The notes below the pieces were generated by a model that did not search any database, was not told the origin of the DNA, and saw only the letters and a list, made by a program, of their open reading frames with translations. Below, in pieces: positions 63,520 to 64,000 of a stretch of DNA of 64,000 nucleotides (position 1 is the stretch's first letter; each line of letters opens with the position of its first letter). A program made the position numbers and the translations under genes. Origin of the DNA: Osmia lignaria lignaria (taxonomy: Eukaryota; Arthropoda; Insecta; Hymenoptera; Megachilidae); contig NW_027478162.1 in the NCBI RefSeq assembly GCF_051020975.1, positions 19,530,001 to 19,594,000 on the forward strand, read 5' to 3'.

Positions 63520-64000
63520 TCAGATGCGTAGTTCTCGAGATATATCAAGATATTTAAAAGTTCCGAAGCCGCACCAACATAATAGAGATACAGAAACACC
63601 GTGGCCCCTCTCTTTGAGATAACTCTGCACTATTGCGAGCTGGAAATGCCACTTCCAGTTTAGCTGTGCAGAAGAAGAACAACAAGAAGAAGAAATATCT
63701 CGAAACATGTCCGTTAGGCCCCTTCCCTTGAGATAAATCTGCAAATATCTCGGAAACGAAGCGAGCTATGGCAAAATGTTAAGAGACCTTTTTTGTAGAG
63801 AATTAAGTTTCCTACTTTTTATGTTCTATGATATTTTTTGATCAGATGCGTAGTTCTCGAGATATATCAAGATATTTAAAAGTTCCGAAGCCGCACCAAC
63901 ATAATAGAGATACAGAAACACCGTGGCCCCTTTCTTTGAGATAACTCTGCACTATTGCGAGCTGTAAATGCCACTTCCAGCTTAGCTGTGCAGAAGAAGA

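Larger units (their letters stand above)
53241..64000. repeat. 322-bp satellite array, right block (about 33.4 monomers)
   Basis: The satellite resumes at CAAGATATTT, the exact continuation of the monomer cut at 45007, so both blocks were one array before insertion. Period landmarks are at 53537, 53859 ... 58367, then 59010 (1 base lost near 58741) and 60300 (2 bases gained near 60153, ATATATCTCG for ATATCTCG). Class A monomers start at 53537, 53859, 55791, 57079, 58367, 59010, 60300, 61588, 62554 and 62876, giving a frequent A-B-B-B tetramer of 1288 bp. The first monomer has several private substitutions. The array continues past base 64000. Confidence 0.98.

Noticed and set aside
226..63744. 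Minus-strand 74-codon open frame in nearly every satellite monomer (225 of 322 bases).
   Set aside because: It persists because copies are homogenised. About a dozen monomers carry stops or lost starts, for example new stops complementary to TCA at 5191-5193, 10343-10345, 55598-55600 and 62072-62074. Substitutions show no visible preference for silent sites, and there is no similarity to a known protein.

Overview
The window is about 87% one satellite DNA: a head-to-tail tandem array with a 322-bp monomer (bases 1-45007 and 53241-64000, about 173 copies, running off both ends). It is interrupted once by a full-length LTR retrotransposon of the Ty3/gypsy type (45008-53236). A long homogeneous satellite carrying a gypsy-type element with a TCAGT-type initiator and a Tudor-containing third ORF suggests arthropod, probably insect, heterochromatin (centromeric or pericentromeric type). 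The species cannot be named from the sequence. No single-copy host gene, rRNA, tRNA or CRISPR array is visible.

Satellite. The period is almost rigid: I find only four length changes, a 1-bp loss near 18839, a 1-bp loss near 20448, a 1-bp loss near 58741 and a 2-bp gain near 60153. Monomers fall into two main classes. Class A has GAAGCG, ATATCGAG and the palindrome GCACTAGTGC; class B has GATGCG, ATATCAAG and GCACTATTGC. Recombinants between them are common. They are arranged in irregular higher-order repeats of 4, 5 and 11 monomers. Some variants are confined to zones: one type is common before about 29.5 kb and absent after it, and another appears from about 34 kb onward. Each monomer holds a 74-codon minus-strand open frame, which I reject as a gene.

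Retrotransposon. Order on the plus strand: 741-bp 5' LTR, tRNA-Leu-like primer-binding site, leader with a duplicated hairpin, gag with one in-frame stop, a complete-looking -1 frameshift signal (slippery T TTA AAC plus a possible H-type pseudoknot), pol (protease, reverse transcriptase, RNase H, a macro-domain-like insert, integrase), an internal TATA/initiator promoter, a third ORF with a Tudor domain continuing in another frame into a double Cys4 module, polypurine tract, and 741-bp 3' LTR. A 4-bp ATAT duplication flanks it, and the satellite resumes in exact phase. The two LTRs differ at 3 of 741 positions, so the insertion is young, but this copy carries breaks in gag, at the pol 3' end and in ORF3.

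Most notable: a gypsy-type element with a Tudor plus zinc-module ORF in the place where errantiviruses carry env, apparently with its own promoter, together with a TARG1/OARD1-like macro domain inside pol. Both are host-derived-looking modules, one that typically reads methylarginine (the mark on Piwi proteins) and one that typically binds ADP-ribose. The assignments rest on motif recognition by eye.
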